From Anarhynchus alexandrinus (lineage: Eukaryota > Chordata > Aves > Charadriiformes > Charadriidae): a stretch of DNA of 64,000 nucleotides. Position numbers and translations under genes: made by a program. A model generated the notes under the pieces. That model ran no database searches. It saw only the letters and a program-made list of their open reading frames with translations, and was not told the origin of the DNA. Location: assembly GCA_008711295.1 (NCBI GenBank), contig VUYV01000089.1, positions 671,270 through 735,269 of the forward strand. The letters are read 5' to 3'. Of this stretch, positions 25,134 to 36,395 are shown in pieces (the first letter of the stretch is position 1; each line of letters begins with the position of its first letter).

Positions 25134-27360
25134 TACTTACAGTGTTGAAACAGCCACACAGTGTAGTCTTCTTTTACAATGAACCTTGCAAATTGGGATG
25201 ATTTGATTTTAATTCTTCTACAAGGTGTGGGAGAAGACCAGCAACTTTTGTGCTTCGTTTCCTGATCCTATAAACACTTACGGATTTTGTTTGGTTTCAA
25301 GTGAGAAGGCCCACTGACATGCACAGGGACTACTGTGGGGCTTAAATTTAAGCAGGTGTGTAAGCGTTTGTGGAACTAGGGCTTTTTTATATTTATTGAC
25401 CGACAGGTTCATTGCCCTACAGGGAGTACTTCACAAGAGTACTTGCTTGCAGTGACTTTTTTTCTTTTGGGAAAGACCACTTTTAGGTCTAGCCCTTGTT
25501 ACAGCTCCACAGATTTACACTGTGGGAAGACCTGGGAGGAGTGCCACAAAAGGGGGACTTTGGGCAGGGTTGTATGGCCAGCCATGGTCTGACTGAGGGC
25601 TTGTAGGCTGCAGTGGGTGCTTCCTTGTGCTGTCAAAATGTGTATTGCATGTGTCGCATGACAGCCGCAGCTCACCCCGTGAAATGCACTCCTGTCTGTG
25701 CTAGGAGAGGAGCTCTGACACAGCTTTGAAGAGACCAAACAGAAGTGTGAAAACGGGATAGAGGAGATGATGCTGATAATTGCATTGTTTATAGGACTCC
25801 TTTTGCAAGAGGATCTTTAAGGCCGCAACTGTTGCCCCAGCTATAGCTTTGCAGAGTAGCTACGGGCTGGTGTTTCTGATGACTGAGGGCTGGCCCGCAT
25901 GCTGGGTCTGGGGGGATCTTCTCCACCACAACCCCTTGTACAAAGCTACTTTTTCTGGCTTTATGTTGATACAAGGGAGAAGGGAAACACATCATCCATG
26001 TTTTTACACAGGATTTGCTTGTGGGATCTGTAAAAAAATCCCAGATTTCTTCTTAGGATTCCCTTTATCTTTCAAGCGGGTTTCCTGTCTCTTCTGTGGA
26101 ATCAGAATTTGTCCTCTTTTTAATTAACTCCAGAAAGGACATTTTGATACTATGATCTAAGTGACACTCATTAAAAATATCCTGAAATTTATTTAATCAT
26201 TCGATTTGCATAGGAGCACTAATAAGCTCCTCTTATTAGTATTATACTGTTAGTGCACTGACTATCACTGATGAAATTTATTAATCCATTGAATTCTGTT
26301 TATAAACTTCTTTCAAGTAAATATGACTTTGTGTAAGACATCAGCCATTAAGATGGATGAAGATTTTAACAATTCTTATTCATGGAAGAAGATGTGTTTC
26401 TCATAAACTCCATAAAATCAGATTGTCTTTGAGAAACTGTATGCTAAATAGACTGCTCTTGTGATCTGCCGTTTGATTTTTTGGCATGAGTATTTGTGTT
26501 AAATTGTACATTCACCTTGTAAAGTTCATTCTTTCCTAACTACATTATATTGCTATTATAAGCGCTCTTGTTAAAATGACACCTTTTTATTATAGGATGG
26601 TCTGCTAATATAGCTACAGTAAAAACTCGTCAACCTTTCCATTATAAATATAAATCCCTATTTTCAGGGACTTTAAACTCTGCTATAAATACTCATTCCA
26701 GGCTAACATTTGGCATATAAAGCCTCATCCAAACAGCAAAGCTATTTATTATAGAATTACTTTAGCCGTTTGAAAATATTTTAAAGCAGAAAAAGTAGAA
26801 ATAGTTGCATGTTGGTTTTGATCTGATGGATTCCTAGAGTTTGAGAAGCTGGGTGGGGAGGGAGGTGCCAGGGTGAGAGGGCCGGGTCGTGCTTCTGGCT
26901 GATGCTGAGTCGCTCCTCTGCACTGTCTGGTTCTGCTCCGGCCAGTCTGAGTTAAACGGGCATTTCGTCTTTGGATGGTTTTGGTTTTGGGGGCTTTTTC
27001 AACTATTGGGTTTCTGGTGCAGTCTTCCCAAGGCACTTTAATGTCATACTTGAAAAATTACTTCTGACACCCTGTCAAATTTTTCCTATGAAATGGAAAG
27101 TTCTTAAGTCCCTTCTGCTCCCATAAGCTTCACAAAAATCTGAGTCCTAGAAAGTGTGTGAGGTCCTTAATAGTAGAGTTTAAAATGCGATAATCTTGGC
27201 AACAGACTAGTAAGACTGCCCAGGCTCACCACGTCTTTTGGCTGCATCCAGTGCTGAAATTTAACATCTTTCTGAAGATTAATACAGTTCTCTCACATTC
27301 TCTTCTGTGGACTCTGCTCCTAAGAAGCGTCTGGCATTATAGTTTCAGATACATTTCAGG
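25134..27360. other. Unique sequence, AT-rich possible regulatory block
   Basis: No gene was recognised. About 25500-26000 is GC-richer. The stretches 26150-26320 and 26580-26760 are AT-rich but non-repetitive, with an octamer ATTTGCAT at 26204-26211 and many TAAT/ATTA words, resembling a developmental enhancer. This rests on texture only. Confidence 0.35.
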
Positions 27361-28997
27361 TTGCTGTTTCATGACCTTTTTAAACTGCCCTGGGTAGAAG
27401 CTCTTGCTGAAAGGAGCTAGTTGTCTCACTTGTCCTTTCTGTTCTGGGAGTTTCTGCAGTTTCTGCATCTGCATGGTCAGTCAGCCAGACCCAGAAGCTG
27501 CTTTCACTGGGAAAAAAGACAAAATACACATGGGTGTGGGCTGATTTGGGGCCAGACAATCTCCCTGCCCACCTCATCAAGTGGCCCACGGGGGTGTTGG
27601 TCACGCTTAGCAGGGCACCATGAAGGTCAGACTGTCCCTCTCCCACCGGCAGCCTTGTCTTTTGTCTCAAATGCAACAATGAAACTGCAGTCAGTGATAC
27701 TTAAATGACTGCTTGAAGACCTTCCAGAGAGTGACTGCCATCCCTTGCACAGTGCCTAAAAGGATTTTCCAAAGTTTTTGTTTCTTGGGGTACCCACAGG
27801 CATAAAGTGCCCAGAGGCCAAGATGTCTGCAGGAAAAAGAGCTTCCAGGTGGCCCCATCGTCGGGCTGACATTGAGCAAATTGCAGCTTCTTTAGTGTAG
27901 GAGCAACAAAGGCTTAATGACAGTGAGGCTTCCGGCATCTGACAGCACTGCACACAGCCTTGGCTGGCCAAAAATCTGTAGATGTGCATCTGGAGGAGAG
28001 CAGAAGTAGCAGGTGTTCTTGACCACTCATAGCTTGGAAATGCATGAGCTGAGAGCAGACCAACAGCAGACAAAAGCCTTGGTTGTAAACCAAGTCGAAA
28101 GTGGGTGGGCTCATAGACTTTGTTGCTTTTTAAGGACAATTTTCTGGGCCTGACAGTTGCAAACAGTTTGTGCAAGTACTTCGTTGTAGCACTAGAAAGA
28201 GTGTGCGGGGGATTTCTGTGGTTGGTAAGAACAATCTGCTCGAGCAGGAAATATCTTATTACACTCAAAGCTTTATTCTGAAAGCCCCGGGGATTATAAA
28301 GTGAAAAGCAAAACAAAACAAGAAAAGCCCCTCTGCCTTCTTACAATTAGCTGTGAAATTTCTTGGAGGCCTCCCTTGCGCCTGTGCCTGTTGAGATGGT
28401 CTCAGGCGTCACCTCGAGGTCTGCCTGTGCCTCCACTCTGCCGGCATGCTTCACTTGTCCAGGAGTAGAAGGAAGTGCTGATATTAGGGGGAGGCTCTCG
28501 CTGACTGGTATGAGTCTTTATACCCTTTTAAATATACCACCTTGTTCTCTTCAGCTGCTTCTTGAGATCCCAATATTTCTTTTTCTCCCTGAAAACTGTG
28601 TGCGTTCCCACTCCTCTGCCTCCTCCCTGCTCAGTCTCCTTGTCTGTGTACCTCTGCTATTCTTCCTCTCTTGTGTTTTCCTAACTTCTTTCTCTGGCGT
28701 CCAACTTTACCAGGACTTCCTCGATAGAAACTGCAAAGTCCTTCTTGAGGATGCTGCCAAGGGGACAAAAAAAGTGATGGTGGTTAATTCAGAAAGGAGT
28801 GCTGTAAAAGTTGCAGGGCCTTGAGTACGTGGCTGTGGTGACAACTGGTGAAAAAGTGATGGTTATGATAAATAGATCTGTGACATTTGAAAGATTTGAG
28901 GGTTGGTTTATTGTGCACTCCCCCTTTTTTTTTCTTTTCAGTTATTGAAAAAAGATGGATATGGAAAAATAGAAGACATAAAGAAGATTTGCTTTTT
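27361..28997. other. GC-richer block with overlapping chance ORFs
   Basis: Base composition is visibly higher in G and C than on either side. It holds a minus-strand frame of 186 codons (27756-28316) and a plus-strand frame of 153 codons (28363-28824). Both have unusual composition (Cys-, Leu- and Ser-rich) and no motif I recognise, and neither has splice or promoter context. I do not call a gene. A non-coding RNA or an old 3' UTR is possible. Confidence 0.35.
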
Positions 28998-29030
28998 GCA
29001 ATTGTAAAGCAACTGTAAAGCAATTGTTAA
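28998..29030. repeat. Three imperfect 11-bp tandem repeats
   Basis: Units gcaattgtaaa, gcaactgtaaa and gcaattgttaa lie head to tail, each differing by one base from the first. A local slippage product. Confidence 0.85.
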
Positions 29031-30756
29031 CAAAACACTTTTTTACACCACCATTGTCATTTTGCTCAAAATTACATTTTGTTTGATGCTTTAAAAAAAA
29101 AAAAAAGGCCAAAAGATTTTCATGAAGGGTAAACCAGTTCGGCATTTCAATCTTACTGATTTATACACCTTTAAGATCAGTCAAGCCCACATGGAGTTGT
29201 ATTACATACGGGTAAGGCTTATTATGTTATTATTTGAGTTTATCATCAAGTAAGTGAGACAGGGATTTATTCATGGACCACCCTGTTTAAGCCATTTCTT
29301 GTTTTAAAGAAACCAAACCAAAGTATTCCCACAAGTATTGAATGCACTCTGTTGCTTTGACTTCAGAAAAAGACCACCTCTGTTAAGCAGTGATTTATTT
29401 TTTTTGTTGGTCTCTTGGGTGACCACTGATGGCAGATTTTCCTGTGTTTCCTATGGTAGAAGCAATATGTTCTGAAATATTTTGATTATGTTTAAAGTAT
29501 ATGTATGAAAATGTGATATATGGTAAAGTGATGTATGGCAAAAAATAATATTGATATGCATATTGGATATATCAAGAGGAAATGTGGAAGATATTTTCAT
29601 AAGCATATGTTCTACTTTATTTGGGAGAGGAATATTGGAGGGGATGGGAACACTTATGAAAATGTATAGAAGGCTTTTATAGCGTGTTGAAACAATTTTT
29701 CTGATAAATGTTTGGAAAATATCCAAAAATGTTATGGTACATAAAGGAAGCAATATGTAACTTTTCTTTTTCGTATTTTTTCTTAGTATGGTTAATTTAT
29801 GTTCATTTACTTTAGAATATATTAAAACCATATTTCATGTAAATTATGCTTATTTTGTGCTGTCTATCCACACTATTGAAATTCAGTTGATTTTGTAATG
29901 ATCTTTATAAAGTGCATAAATATATTTCTCCAAATTTATAAATATATGTGAAATGTTCAGTACATATATTTAGGGAGGAAAAGACACGTTTCATAGAGAT
30001 TTTTACTAGTCTGTCTTGTGTTCAGGACAACACTTATACACAGGGTAAATCCTGCTTGAAATATGCCCATGGAAGGTGTACAGCTTTATGCATATACCTG
30101 CATTCCTCTATATAGGTCATAGTTATGAGAAGTATTTTCACAAATGATATCTATACTTTTTTGGTTTTGTAAGATCCTCAGAGAAAATATGCTGATGAGA
30201 GAAAAGTCTTCTTATGAAGCAAGGTGTTTGACACAAGAAAATACATTTTGAGATATCGTCAAAATTATTACTTAAAATTTCTGTTTCATTTTTACAAACA
30301 TCTAAAAAAATGGACCTTCTCTGTTGACAGATCAATGACAAATTTTATCTGCAGCGCTAAGGCTGGAAAGCTCTTCTGAGCATGATGTTTTGACATCTCT
30401 CACGTTCAGAGAGTTTAATGATGGCAGTAGCTAAGAATTTGCTCTGCTTCCTTATGTTTCTGGGAACGTTCTCCATGCTGCCATTTTGCTTTGCACTGCA
30501 TTATGAAATTAAATGTTAAAATTACATGGAGTTTCTCTCTGTTTAGCTTGAGGTTTTCTTTTTTTTTTTTTTTATAAGAGGCACAGTTCTAGGACCTATA
30601 GAAAATTACAGTGGCAACTTTCCAGAGCCTCAGGGATACATCTCCTTTGATACTCATTTACATAAACATATTCATGCTTTTTTGTTAGACTTCCTTAGAT
30701 TATGACATTTAGAAGACTAAAATACACTAATAAATGAAACAGTTAAGTTTAGGTCT

Positions 30757-30808
30757 ATTTTCTTCTTTTTTTTTTCTTTTCCCCCTCTCTCATTTTTCTC
30801 TTTCTTTG
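30757..30808. repeat. Pyrimidine-rich tract
   Basis: About 50 bases of T and C with almost no purines (attttcttcttttttttt followed by ccccctctctcatttttctc). Low complexity; the reverse strand is a homopurine run. Confidence 0.7.
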
Positions 30809-30942
30809 AATCTTCCATGTTTCTCCTTTCAAACTATGGCACTCTTTCTTCCTTTCCCTATCTAGAATGTGCAACTTTAAAGAAGTGTTTACAGGAAAGA
30901 AACTCTCTAGAAGTTTAGGGATTTGGCCTTTGCAAAAAACAA

Positions 30943-30964
30943 ATTTTTGTTTTAAAACAAAAAT
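30943..30964. repeat. Perfect 22-bp palindrome
   Basis: The sequence reads attttTgtttt on one half and its exact reverse complement on the other, with no spacer, centred on TTTTAAAA. It could extrude as a cruciform, but being A/T-only except for one G-C pair per arm it may be incidental. Confidence 0.8.
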
Positions 30965-32043
30965 CCTTACTTTGGTTTTCAGTACTTCAAAAAGATACAT
31001 TTTATAGTTTCCTGGGTCATTTCCCTGGAAGCTCCCTGTAAATTACTAAAACTGCAACTTTAGTACCCTTGATTTCCTAATCTGATGGAAGTTTTTACTG
31101 AAGTTTGTTTCACCCCAGAATTGTCAACCTTTCCTGCAACTCGACAGTGCTGCTGAGAATGCAGAAATGCCAGGGATGCTCAGGAGGGTTACCTGCCTTT
31201 TGCCTAGAAAGGCCAGTCTTCTCACTTGTCCTCTACTGCCAGTGGAGTGAGAGTAAGTGTCCCTCCAGGGATGATGCAGAGCTCCTAAGGTTAGCGTCCT
31301 CACTTAGCCTTTGGATGACCTGCCTGTCTATATTGACTACAGAAGGAAGCTTGGCAGGTTAGAACCTTCCAAGTCTTTGTGAATCCCTCTTTTTCATGCT
31401 TGGAGACAAGGACTTCAAAGGTTCTGAAAAACAGGTTAAAAATTATACCGTTTTTAAATGCTAAGCATCTTATTTAACTAGTCTCATGGGCCTTATTTTT
31501 TTTTTTGCCTCCATTTCTCAAGTGAAACATAATTACTGCTATCAAAAATGTTTTTTTTTTTTTCCTATTTCATCAGATGTTAGTGGAACTTATATTTCAG
31601 GTTAGTGTTTGAACCTAAGAAACAGATGAAGAAAACTTAATCATGATGAGTCTTATCCAATTGCAAAAAGAGAAGGTTTCTCTAAATTACCGAAATATAG
31701 ATCTATATTCTTGAGTGCAGGTATATCAAGTAATGATGTTTCTGAAAAGGTGTGTTTTGATTATTATCATAAACTGATTCCCACAATAGCAGCAGATACA
31801 CAGTACTGGGTGGATTTGAAGATATATTTCTTATAACTTTTTTGTCTTCTTATTTGAAGATATATTCCACTGATTTTTCTTTCATAGCTATATTTTTTAT
31901 ATGAAATAATTATTAAGGTCTCCATTTGGCCATCTACATGGTGTTATAGCAACACAAATAACAATATTTCAGCCTTCTTATCTAGCTGACAAGTAAGTAT
32001 AGTCTTGAACCTTATTTCAGATGTCCTAAAAAAAGAGGGTTAA

Positions 32044-32516
32044 ATCATAGAGTCACAGAAACATCTAGGTTGGAAGGGACCTTTAAGGTCATCGAGTCCA
32101 ATCATCAACCTAACACTGACAAAACCACCACTAAACCTTGTCCCTAAGCACCACGTCTACGTATTTTTTAAATACCTCCAGGGATGGCGATTCCACCACT
32201 TCCCTGGGCAGCCTGTTCCGATGTTTGATACCGCTTTCGGTGAAGAAATTTTTCCTAATATCTAATCTAAGCCTCCTTTGTCCTAACTTGAGGCCATTTC
32301 CTCTTGTCCTATTGGTTTTTACATGGGAGAAGAGACCAACCCCCACCTCTCTACAACCTCCTTTCAGGTAGCTGTAGAAAGCGATAAGGTGTCCCCTCAG
32401 CCTCCTTTTCCCCAGGCTGAACAACCCCAGTTCCCTCAGCTGCTCCTCGTAAGACTTTTTCTCTAGATCCCTCACCAGCTTTGTTGCACTTCCCTGGGCA
32501 CCCTCTGTCCAGAGCG
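32044..32516 (-). mobile_element. CR1 LINE fragment, ORF2 3' part plus 3' UTR
   Basis: A minus-strand CR1 copy of about 470 bp. The 3' tail (tcatagagtcacag) lies at the low-coordinate end. Reading the minus strand gives the typical C-terminal ORF2 text: [20 protein letters not shown], then [54 protein letters not shown], and a stop at 32131. This ORF2 end is uninterrupted for about 125 codons, so the copy is not very old. Similarity ends near 32516 around 'ctctgtccag'. Beyond that point the same frame continues into non-CR1 sequence. The subfamily differs from the elements at 13954 and 50145, as its 3' UTR reads 'gtttagtggtggttttgtcag'. Confidence 0.93.
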
Positions 32517-33025
32517 AGATCTTTGAGCCACTTTCCAATGCTTCAGTTCCTGAGGACTGTAAGAACGGGCTGCCTAAAGGTTTCATGTCACCACTTTTTT
32601 TATGCAAAAGAGGAAGGTGCTCTTTAACTACAAAGGCCGATGCAATTTCCAGTTGCATTGTAGACACAGCATAAGCATCTGACCAACTGTACTTATTAAC
32701 AATGGCATGTCTCACTGTGAAAGGATCACCTGAGATTTTGGGCCGCAAAGTAACTTCTAAGTCTTCCTTTAGCATGGAGGAACTTACTGTCCTAACTGCA
32801 GTCCTCCAAGTCCTAGGAATGCCTCTGCTCTTCTTCTACTTTTTCATATGGTCCCCCAGACTATGAATTATGCTGCCCTTTGCCATAAGCCCGAGGCATT
32901 TTCTAGCCTTGCATTCTGGCTTTCCCATAGTGCCCGAGGCTTTATAAAGATCTTGATAACTCTTTTGTTTGCCAGAAGGGAATTCATATATACTCTTATT
33001 TGAATTATAATTCCCTAATGGAGAA
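32517..33025 (-). pseudogene. Unrecognised protein-like frame joined to CR1
   Basis: Reading the minus strand from 33025 downwards, one frame runs to the CR1 with a single TAG at 32836-32838. It starts directly after a splice-acceptor-like stretch, a pyrimidine run of about 35 bases ending in TTCAG at 33026-33030. The first 62 codons include SPLGNYNSNKSIYEFPSGK and ECKARKCLGLMAKG. After the stop come about 105 codons including [20 protein letters not shown] and [20 protein letters not shown], then the frame passes into CR1 ORF2. A GT at 32838-32839 would make a 186-bp exon with equal entry and exit phase, but the donor is weak; a better GTAAGT lies at about 32772-32777. I recognise no family. 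Options are a decayed exon, a retrocopy fused to CR1, or a chance frame. Confidence 0.3.
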
Positions 33026-36000
33026 CTGAACCCAGAGGCAGACAGGCAGGAGAGACAGAGGAAAAAATCTACAGGTAAGACTAGAAGACAGCAAAGGGAT
33101 TGTCATACAGCTGGATGATGAGGTGACAGAGACGGTGCTCTTGGCACATGACATTTCCTGTTAAAAAAATATTGCCTTCGGAATGTGTTTTAGAATATTT
33201 CTAACCTTACAGAATAGTCACACTACCAGAAATGCTATAATTTCTTGTTTACCGCCTTCTCAAACTATCTGCTGTTCTAGTGGCATTATTTGGCAGACAG
33301 ATCTTGACTGATCTGCTTTGCAGTGGATCAGTGAGCCAAAACCCTCTTTTTAAGCTGCCTTACCACTGTCCAATGTCTTGATTCTTTGTGTTCTTATTAA
33401 AAATTACAACAATACTTCTATACATTCATTACTTTAAAGAAAAGAATGGAAAATTATTATTGAATTTCAACCTCTTGAGGAATTTGTATGTTTCATTAAG
33501 TACTTGGCACTTATGCCTCTGGAAACCTATGAACAGGAATCAGTTATGCTTTTGAAGACCCAAACTGAAATTTGTATATATTTTTGTAACAGCAGTTAAG
33601 TGTTCGAAAGGTCCTGGTTTATAGGAGGATCAGCACTGTTTAGCAGACTTATAAAAGCACTTCACTTAGTATTCTTGTATCAATTTTTAATTTTTGTGAT
33701 TACAGAATAGGGGTATTTTAGGATGGCTTAATTTTACCCGAAATTAGTGAAGTCAGCCTATGTTTCTTAAGATACTTCCATCATATTAGTAGCTGCATGC
33801 TTTAGTAACACTGAAAAAAAAAAGTAATATAAATGTAGTGTTGATTAATAGAATAAGGTGGACAAAGTATGATGTGAAACACAATGAAAGTGGTTTATTA
33901 ATGCTTATGTAAAGGAGACACCTTGGCAAGAAAAAGGCAGGATTAAAAGTTAATTAAGAGGAGTTGTTTTTCTGACACAAGAATAATCTTTTTTTCCAAA
34001 CCAAAGGAATTATAAATGCAGTCAATTACTAGACTTCTTGTTAGCATGCTTGTGTTAGCACCAGAGGATTGACCTTACATTTTGTAGCTTTTTTATTCAA
34101 ATGTGAAACATTTCCTGTAATGCAGTAAGCAGTTTTCATGTGGAAGTTTAAAAGAGTATGCCAAGTTAAAAAACTGATATATAATTAGTTTATTTTTATT
34201 GCTGTTCCTCTCTAACAGTAGCCAGAGAATAAATGAAAGTTAAAACTGCTTGACTCTAAAAAGATCGTGAAACACTTGTTTTGAGTGTCTGAAGTCTCAC
34301 TTTCACTCCTGTTAGGTTTTTAATCCGTCTTTCCTCAGCAGTGGAAAGGAGTTAATCGTCAGTTAGTGTGATGGCATGATGCTACCTTTTTATGGACCTT
34401 GTTATAGATGCAGGATTCGTACATGAAAAAGCTGTCTGTTACTTTTATGGAATATGACTTTGACTCCCTGTAACGGGTTCTGATGTAACTGGCTCTAGCT
34501 TTATTCCTGTTATAGGAGATACTAACTTCTACTGACTGCCTTCGCAAATTCTCATCTAATTAAAATTGTCAGGCATGTCCTTCATGGTGAATTGGATTTG
34601 TAACTTCATCAGATGTGACCATGCCAGGGTAACTATGACATACTATTGCAGTTACTTGGAGGCATGTGAGCTGAGACCATTGATACAAGTGGTGTATGTT
34701 TGTGGGGACAGGAAAGAATATGTTGGAGTCCTAGACCTTCAGAAACCTATTTTAAAAGCTATAGGTGTAGACAAATCCTGCAGTTTTGCAGAATGCTTCT
34801 TTAGGCTGAGGAGCAGTGAGAGAGAGAGGAAGAGTTAAGAAATGGGAAATGAGGTTGCTTGAAGGTTTAATTTAGACGATCTCTAAAGTGACATGAAGAT
34901 GATAACAAAGAGGAAATAGCCATATGTCACCTGTAATCTATGAGGTTTCTTTCTCTGACTCTGTCCTTTAGCTGCTGCAAATCAGAGTAGCTCACTTGCA
35001 GTTGATAAAATCATAGCAATGGGATTTGTTTCTGGACCTTCTTGCAAAATGGGTTTGATGGGTTTCATTCATCAGGAAACTTTTGAAATTCAGAACCAAG
35101 GAGAAGAGACAGCTGCAGAAGAATATCTGACTGATCAAACCAACTGCAGGATAGGGCACAGGCCCATCTAAGGCCCTGCTCTGGATTTGTCACTCTGGAG
35201 AAGCTTTCCAGCCTCAGGTGAGTGCCCTGGTCAGCCAAGCTGCTGAGCTGAGTTCTTTCTGTGTTTTGGGGCATTCTTTCCACGAAAGTGATTTAATTTT
35301 GTTTCAATACATAATGTGAAAAAAGAGAAAGAATATTTGAAACATTTCATAAAACACAGTTACCTTCTGACCAGCATTAGCATCAATACAACCACTTCCT
35401 CTTGCTTCCTTGCTGGATGCTGTATGTGGTGTCTGTGTCATCTTATATATTTCTTTTTACTTTGTAGCCCATATTTGATTATTCTGGTAATATTTTTCAC
35501 TCTATTTCTGTAACTGATTATGTATCTTTAGTAAGAGAATGTAAGAACAGATTGATTTGCCATGATCCTCTTTGACATTGCACTATATTTTTTTTTCAAG
35601 TCTGTAAAAAGGGCCAGGGAATTCCTTTATGCCTAAATTATTTATATGAACACAAATAGAATACAGTGGCAGTATTATCTTTTATTAATAAACCTCCTAG
35701 ATACTGGCCCTGTTGCAGATGAATTTTTCTAGAGAGGAAATGTCTGTGACAGCCTAGGAATGGCAAATACCAGAGGTACTGTTCTGGGAGATGAAGCATT
35801 CAGCATGACTGATGTTTTCTAATGCCACATATGAGTGAGGACAGGACCTTCGGAAACATCGCCTACGAGAATTTTTTGTTTAAAATGTTTTCAGATAAAG
35901 CTACTTGAAAAGCAATGGGATGTTTTATAAACGGTAAAGAACTAAAAAATACAACTCAATACAATCTCCCTTATATTCCTTAACATTCACCGTTTTGAAA

Positions 36001-36088
36001 TGCTGCGTACTTTGTCATTCGTCACCTTGAAAAGGAATAGACAATGGTGTTTGCCTCACTCTCGAACATCCACATTGCAGCAGTGTAG
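33026..36088. other. Unique sequence, nothing recognised
   Basis: AT-rich single-copy-looking DNA without a recognisable gene or mobile element. The 33026-33065 part is the pyrimidine tract discussed with the adjoining frame. Scattered open frames are below 95 codons and unrelated to known proteins. Confidence 0.6.
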
Positions 36089-36395
36089 ATCATAAAATCA
36101 TAGAAGTGCTCAGGTTGGAAGGGACCTCAAAAGGTCCAAGTTTTCATGGGAAGGAAAGCCTAGATGAGATTATCTAGCACCCTGTACAGTTGGATCTTGA
36201 AAACCTCCAGGGATGGGGACTCTGTCATGTCCTGGGGGAGGGTGTTCCAGTGAGTGCTTGTTCTTACTGTAAAACAATTTCTTTCTTATGCCGAGATAAA
36301 ACTTATCCCAGTGTAACTTGCACCTGTTGCTCCTTGTCTTCTCCACGTGGCGCCTTGTGAAGAGAGAGGCCCCATCTTCTCTCTAGTCCCTTAAA
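36089..36395 (-). mobile_element. Old diverged CR1 LINE fragment
   Basis: The tail (gatcataaaatcatagaagtg) and 'caggttggaagggacct' mark a CR1 3' end on the minus strand. It is followed by 'aacctccagggatggggactc', 'gggggagggtgttccagtg' and 'cttgcacctgttgctccttgtc', which correspond to the ORF2 C-terminal region. Divergence is much higher than in the other copies and the reading frame is broken, so this belongs to an older CR1 lineage. The 5' boundary near 36395 is approximate because similarity fades. Confidence 0.88.

Larger units (their letters stand above)
29031..32043. other. AT-rich unique sequence, nothing recognised
   Basis: Very AT-rich, especially 29450-30000. It includes A- and T-runs (29091-29106, 30559-30573, 31493-31506 and 31551-31564), a pyrimidine tract at about 30757-30808 and the palindrome at 30943. 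Open frames such as 29451-29831 on the minus strand are Ile/Tyr/Lys-rich products of base composition. Confidence 0.55.

Noticed and set aside
27756..28316. 186-codon minus-strand open frame as a gene
   Set aside because: No recognisable domain, Ser/Leu/Cys-rich low-information composition, no splice or promoter context, and opposite-strand frames nearby. In 128,000 possible codons over six frames a few such lengths are expected.
28363..28824. 153-codon plus-strand open frame as a membrane protein
   Set aside because: The hydrophobic run comes from a CT-rich stretch; there is no conserved motif and the frame ends in unrelated sequence.
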